From positions 6,404-70,403 of the forward strand of contig DBBX01000020.1 of NCBI GenBank assembly GCA_002292815.1: a stretch of DNA of 64,000 nucleotides, in the 5' to 3' direction. Within the stretch, counting starts at the first letter, position 1, and each line of letters begins with the position of its first letter. Below, one piece after another: positions 59,611 to 64,000 of this stretch. A program made the translations under genes and the position numbers. The notes beneath the pieces are model-generated. The model searched no databases and was not told the origin of the DNA. It worked only from the letters and a program-made list of their open reading frames with translations. This DNA is from Thiotrichaceae bacterium UBA973 (GTDB taxonomy: Bacteria > Pseudomonadota > Gammaproteobacteria > Eutrophobiales > Eutrophobiaceae).

Positions 59611-62142
59611 TTAACTCAACGCCTCAATTGCATGCAATAAAGTTGCTTTTTTGATGGGTTTGCTAAGATGCGAGTCACATCCAGCAGCCATACATTTATC
59701 TATTTCTTCTCTTATAGCATGTGCTGTTAATGATATGATTTTTGTACGATTCTTATCATTCGCTTTTTCCCATTCTCTTATTAATCGTGTCGCTTCATGA
59801 CCATCCATAACCGGCATTTGTACATCCATAAATACCAAGTCATAGTCATTCTGTTTGAACATTTCGACAGCTATAGAGCCGTTTTCTGCCTCATCCAAAC
59901 TATGAGGTGTTTTCTTTATATAGGCTTTGATAAGCATACGATTATCAGGATTATCTTCGACTAATAAGATATGTTTAGGTGTTGCTTCTTCTTCCAGCCC
60001 ACCATCCTTTATGTCATCAACAAGATTTTCATCTTTATTGTTGATGATTTTATTAATCTCCCTGAATAATTCATATCGTTTTACAGGCTTCATTAATATG
60101 CTGTTAATGTCATTAGATTTAGCTAGTTTGGAATGCTTAGCCATGTCTTTTGGATTCACTAATAGAATTACTTTGTGACGCATTTCTGATGCCGTTAATA
60201 AAGAATTAATTTTTTCATCCAGAAATGCCAATCGACTTTCAATCAATATTACACTAGCGTCTGGTTTTTTATTTAAAATGTCCACTGCATTTTCATTGGT
60301 CGTTGCAACAAAACAGTTTGCACCTGAAGCAATCAATTGTGCTTCTATATTCAGACAATTATCCTCTCGCGAATCAATTACAACAATATTTTTCCCAGTG
60401 AACCCCTGCGGCATGATTGGGCATTGTGTTTGCTCAGGCAATGCAGCGTTAATATAAAAGGTGCTCCCTTTATTTTCATCGCTCTCTACCCAGATAGCCC
60501 CACACATCATTTCAGTTAAATGTTTACAAATAGTTAAACCTAATCCCGTCCCACCATATTTACGTGTGGTTGACGCATCGGCTTGTGTAAAACTGGAAAA
60601 GATTGATTCCAGTTTATCTTTTGGGATACCAATCCCGGTATCACTAACAGAAATAAGCACATATTCATCACTTTGTTCTTTTGTATCAGCTGAAAGTGTC
60701 ACGATAATTTCACCTGCTGTAGTAAATTTCAGAGCATTACTGATCAGATTCAGTACGATCTGTTTCAACCTGCCGGGGTCACCAACACGATTTATATTTA
60801 TATTCGTATCTACACGGGTAATTATTTCAATATCTTTATCAGCTGCTTTTAGAGCATAGATTTCAGCGACTTCTTCAATAAGCTCGTTGATGTTGAATGG
60901 GATTTCTTCTAACGCGAGTTGCTCTGCCTCAATTTTGGAAAGATCAAGAATATCGTTAACCAGACTTAATAAGGCATCACCAGCCTTTCTAAATACACTG
61001 ACATAACGACTCTGTTCGTCAGTCAGTTTCGTCTCAGACATCAAATCACTCATGCCAATAATTGCATTCAGCGGAGTCCTTATCTCGTGACTCATACTCG
61101 CAAGAAACTCAGACTTCATCCGGACTGACTTAAGCGCCTCATCTCTTGCAATTCCAAGTTCCTTTGTTTGTTCTTGAACTTTTTGCTCAATTACCGCATT
61201 TCTTGTTTTTAATTCTTCTTCCTGTTTTATTCTCGCGCTTACCAATCCAAATAGCATCATTAAGATCCCTACACATATTAATGTAGCGACTAGTAACAAA
61301 TGATATTCAAGATCTGAAAAATAAAGATCTTTTTCAATGATTGTTTTAATAGAATACGGTGGTAGTTGAATAAGCTTTTCTTCAACAAGCGTGTCAACTT
61401 TCCATGACTTGTTAGTTTCTCTCTGGTTAGGTTCATTAAAATATAGTAACTGTCGCCCGTATAAGTTAGACGTATCACTAAACATAGTTATGGTTAAGCT
61501 ACTGTTTTTACCTTTATCGCCTAATAATTTAGTCGGCGATACCAGCACAGAGACCATGCCTTTTACAATACCGTCATATTTTTTTTTCTTAATTGAAGCT
61601 TCGCCCCCGAGGCTATAGATTGCTTTAAATAACCAATATTTTCGATCCGGATCGCGTTCTAAATCTGGCGGTGCAGGGACTACTGAACTGGTAGATATCG
61701 ATGTGTCGATGGCATCTATATATCTAGGATCACTATATATATCTTCACCAATGTTGATCCTTGGTTTGCCACGAGTAGACTCATAGGTTAGACGGAATTC
61801 ATTAACCCTGTCATCTCCTACGAATGAATAATAATTGATTGCTTCGATGTGTTCATAGCGTTCAAGAACATCATGAGTAAAAGATTCAAACTGATTAGAC
61901 AAGACATTGTTATTGGATGTCATGAAGGCAGCGACATTATTAGTAACATCATTGCCCGTTAAGACATTACTTGCTACTGCTTGTTGAATCGACAGAATAT
62001 CAAAATGAAAATCTTTTTGTTTCCGTTCAATAGAGGTTTCCCACGTGCTTTGCATTAGTGTAATGCTAAAAGCAAGACCAAGTAAGAACGTGATTACATA
62101 GGTAGATCTGGTTGAAATAGGTCGATGATCATTTTTTTTCAA
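59611..62142 (-). CDS. CHASE-domain hybrid sensor histidine kinase
   Basis: An 843 aa membrane kinase. A first helix (15-33), a periplasmic CHASE-type sensor (about 60-270), a second helix (about 283-303), a coiled coil, then HisKA with MSHEIRTPLNAIIG (His near 354), an ATPase domain with FSSFTQADASTTRKYGGTGL, and two receiver domains. The first (about 595-710) has lost the usual Asp (LIESRLAF); the second (about 725-843) keeps it in FMDVQMPVMDG. It is the last gene of a unit with the Hpt and sigma-54 regulator genes. The ligand is unknown. Confidence 0.93.
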   Translation of the reverse strand: MKKNDHRPISTRSTYVITFLLGLAFSITLMQSTWETSIERKQKDFHFDILSIQQAVASNVLTGNDVTNNVAAFMTSNNNVLSNQFESFTHDVLERYEHIEAINYYSFVGDDRVNEFRLTYESTRGKPRINIGEDIYSDPRYIDAIDTSISTSSVVPAPPDLERDPDRKYWLFKAIYSLGGEASIKKKKYDGIVKGMVSVLVSPTKLLGDKGKNSSLTITMFSDTSNLYGRQLLYFNEPNQRETNKSWKVDTLVEEKLIQLPPYSIKTIIEKDLYFSDLEYHLLLVATLICVGILMMLFGLVSARIKQEEELKTRNAVIEQKVQEQTKELGIARDEALKSVRMKSEFLASMSHEIRTPLNAIIGMSDLMSETKLTDEQSRYVSVFRKAGDALLSLVNDILDLSKIEAEQLALEEIPFNINELIEEVAEIYALKAADKDIEIITRVDTNININRVGDPGRLKQIVLNLISNALKFTTAGEIIVTLSADTKEQSDEYVLISVSDTGIGIPKDKLESIFSSFTQADASTTRKYGGTGLGLTICKHLTEMMCGAIWVESDENKGSTFYINAALPEQTQCPIMPQGFTGKNIVVIDSREDNCLNIEAQLIASGANCFVATTNENAVDILNKKPDASVILIESRLAFLDEKINSLLTASEMRHKVILLVNPKDMAKHSKLAKSNDINSILMKPVKRYELFREINKIINNKDENLVDDIKDGGLEEEATPKHILLVEDNPDNRMLIKAYIKKTPHSLDEAENGSIAVEMFKQNDYDLVFMDVQMPVMDGHEATRLIREWEKANDKNRTKIISLTAHAIREEIDKCMAAGCDSHLSKPIKKATLLHAIEALS

Positions 62143-62159
62143 AATAACACCTTTATTAT

Positions 62160-62465
62160 TTAGGCGTATTCAATTTCTATTCGCTGAAGATAATCATCAA
62201 GTAGGTCAATTTTTTCACGTATTTTATCTACATCACTTTCTTTAGCACCAGACTCAATCTCTGCTCCAAGCTCGGACATAAGGTCAAAACCATATCCACC
62301 ACCCACTCCCTTGGTGCTGTGACCTATAGATTGAATATTCACAAAATCATTATCATCCAATGCAGAACGTAATTTTTCTATATCAGCATTTCGATTTTCA
62401 AGAAACCCTGGTATCAACTCTTCGAGATCCGGGTCCACCTGAATTATAATTTTTTCACCTGTCAT
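62160..62465 (-). CDS. Hpt domain protein
   Basis: A 101 aa histidine phosphotransfer protein. The phospho-His motif is SIGHSTKGVGGGYGF (HxxKG, His near residue 48), and the whole protein is helical. It should pass phosphate from the hybrid kinase's receiver to the regulator. It lies between the two genes, 17 bp from each. Confidence 0.92.
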   Translation of the reverse strand: MTGEKIIIQVDPDLEELIPGFLENRNADIEKLRSALDDNDFVNIQSIGHSTKGVGGGYGFDLMSELGAEIESGAKESDVDKIREKIDLLDDYLQRIEIEYA

Positions 62466-62482
62466 AATCTAAATAAATATAA

Positions 62483-63886
62483 TTAATTAACTTCCTTTTC
62501 AGCACGTTTTTTATCACGGAACGATGCTGGCTCAATATTATACTGATTTAATAATTTATAAAACTCTGTTCGATTACGCCCTGCGATTTTAGCTGCATTA
62601 GCCACATGCCCATGCGTGATACGTAAGACACTTAACAAGTAACCTCTTTCAAACGCCTGTTTGGACTCCTTGAGCGTTTGCATATGTATAGGGTCATCAT
62701 GAACTGCCTTTTTAACCAGACTCAGCGGAATAGTTTTATTTTTAGACAGGGTTGCACATAAATCAATCACATTCATTAATTGTCGAACGTTTCCAGGCCA
62801 TGGCATACTCACCAGATACTTCATTGCCTCGGGAGAAAACTTTTTATAATCCTGTTTATTGTTTTTTGCGTAAACAGCCAAAAAATGTTCCACAAGCGGC
62901 GGAATGTCATCGGTACGCTCAGCAAGGTTCGGGATTTCCAATGGGACAACTTTCAATCGATAATAAAGATCTTCTCTAAATTCCCCCTTCTCCACTGCTT
63001 CTTCAAGATTTTTATGGGTTGCCGAGATCAATCGCACATCTATAGGATATGTTTTTGTTGAGCCAACTGGACGCACTTCAAAATCTTGCAAAACTCTCAA
63101 CAACTTAACCTGTAGAGCAAGCGGCATATCACCAACTTCATCTAGTAAAATAGTGCCGCCATTTGCAGCCTGAAACAGTCCTTCATGTTTAACATTAGCA
63201 CCGGTAAAAGCCCCTTTTTCATGGCCAAACAGTTCAGATTCAAGTAACTGCTCAGGGATCGCACCACAGTTTACGGCTATAAACCGATGATTTCGCCTGG
63301 AACTGGCTTCATGAATAGCTTTCGCAACAACTTCTTTTCCTACACCTGTTGCTCCTGAAATGAATACCGAAACGTCGTTATCCGCAACCAGACTAGCCAT
63401 CTCAGTGATGTCAGACATTTCCTTACTCTTATAAATTATATTTTTTGTAAACTCATTTAATATTGATTTATTGATAAGGCTTGGAGTGACCCTTTTAACT
63501 GTATCCAGAAATTCATTCTGGTTTATTGGTTTGGTCAGGAAAGCTGACGTACCGAGATGCATTGCTTTAATTGCATCTGGAATTTGAGCTTGCCCACTAA
63601 GCATAATTACGGGCAGTAATGGGTCATTGTTGTGCAGCTCTGTTAATAATGCCATACCATCCATACCTTCCATATATAGATCGGTAACAACCAAATCAGG
63701 GTTATAAATACCTACCTGATTTAACGCTTCTGAACCGGACAATGCACGTTTGACATCAAATTTTTCAATTGTTAGCCAGTTTTCTAATAAATTAAGAACA
63801 TCATTGTCATCATCAACGATCAAGATTTTTACGCTAGTGCCTGATTTTTTAATTGTCATGGGCATGTTACTTCCAGTTATTGTCAA
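62483..63886 (-). CDS. sigma-54-dependent response regulator (GlrR/QseF-like)
   Basis: A 467 aa NtrC-class activator. A receiver domain (about 17-130) has the acceptor Asp in VTDLYMEGMDG, the AAA+ domain has GATGVGKE (near 178), GAFTGA (sigma-54 contact) and GGTILLDEVGDM (Walker B), and a Fis-type helix-turn-helix (ANAAKIAGRNRTEFYKLL) ends the protein. The C-terminal RTEFYKLL pattern resembles GlrR/QseF. The upstream stretch to 64000 probably holds the promoter of this three-gene phosphorelay. Confidence 0.93.
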   Translation of the reverse strand: MTITGSNMPMTIKKSGTSVKILIVDDDNDVLNLLENWLTIEKFDVKRALSGSEALNQVGIYNPDLVVTDLYMEGMDGMALLTELHNNDPLLPVIMLSGQAQIPDAIKAMHLGTSAFLTKPINQNEFLDTVKRVTPSLINKSILNEFTKNIIYKSKEMSDITEMASLVADNDVSVFISGATGVGKEVVAKAIHEASSRRNHRFIAVNCGAIPEQLLESELFGHEKGAFTGANVKHEGLFQAANGGTILLDEVGDMPLALQVKLLRVLQDFEVRPVGSTKTYPIDVRLISATHKNLEEAVEKGEFREDLYYRLKVVPLEIPNLAERTDDIPPLVEHFLAVYAKNNKQDYKKFSPEAMKYLVSMPWPGNVRQLMNVIDLCATLSKNKTIPLSLVKKAVHDDPIHMQTLKESKQAFERGYLLSVLRITHGHVANAAKIAGRNRTEFYKLLNQYNIEPASFRDKKRAEKEVN

Positions 63887-64000
63887 AGAACTGCATGTAA
63901 AGAATTAAAATATAATCGAATTCACCATCATATGGAATTGTAAACCAGATAAATCTTAACTATTTTTCATCTTGTTTGTAAGAACTTGTCATTCAACTGT

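Overview
The window is a 64 kb piece of a gammaproteobacterial chromosome with low to moderate G+C (about 40% by eye). The content is mostly housekeeping, in blocks whose gene order is typical of Gammaproteobacteria: rpsP-rimM-trmD-rplS; initiator tRNA-rimP-nusA-infB-rbfA-truB-rpsO-pnp; surE-pcm-nlpD-rpoS; dnaQ-rnhA-yafS facing gloB-mltD; and a PCMT/rhodanese/tolC group. A free-living, respiring Gram-negative bacterium fits the lipoproteins, TolC, PBP1b, RpoS and an alternative oxidase. No phage, transposon, CRISPR array or rRNA operon was seen. The species cannot be named from this sequence.

Layout. 0.1-5 kb: a GspE/PilB-type ATPase, xerD and the ribosomal/tRNA-modification operon. 5-10.7 kb: folate cyclo-ligase, a secreted or lipoprotein-like protein, a BASS transporter, a conserved hypothetical, a peroxiredoxin-glutaredoxin fusion, and an ECF sigma factor with a membrane partner. 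10.7-19.6 kb: the pnp to initiator-tRNA transcription/translation block. 19.6-26.4 kb: the AmmeMemoRadiSam pair, an interrupted gene, PBP1b with a TPR lipoprotein, and a lysine-rich histone-H1-like gene. 26.5-33.2 kb: adk, an Mth938-like gene, the rpoS operon and argD-argF. 33.4-36.8 kb: a membrane/redox group (PuuD-like protein, Grx4, DUF4405, DUF2238, alternative oxidase). 36.8-46.7 kb: replication, detoxification, cell wall, lipid recycling, DNA repair and purine salvage genes. 46.8-51.3 kb: a tightly overlapping operon with glycosyltransferase, phosphatase-like, nucleoside-phosphorylase, SPL-type radical SAM and PutP genes. 51.3-56 kb: a glnE gene split in two, downstream of a TPP-riboswitch-controlled thiC. 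56-64 kb: PCMT paralogue, rhodanese, TolC, isochorismatase, a small membrane protein, and a phosphorelay made of a sigma-54 activator, an Hpt protein and a hybrid kinase.

The most unusual observations are: (1) glnE split into separate adenylyl-removase-like and adenylyl-transferase-like genes joined by a TAATG stop/start, probably transcribed with thiC; (2) a lysine-rich H1-like gene whose reading frame continues for 44 codons after a one-base shift at an A9 run, ending just before a strong terminator; (3) an alternative oxidase grouped with two uncharacterised membrane protein families; (4) a Memo-AMMECR1 fusion divergent from its radical SAM partner; (5) an SDR lacking the expected catalytic Tyr and Ser; and (6) a decayed tRNA-like sequence next to the initiator tRNA.
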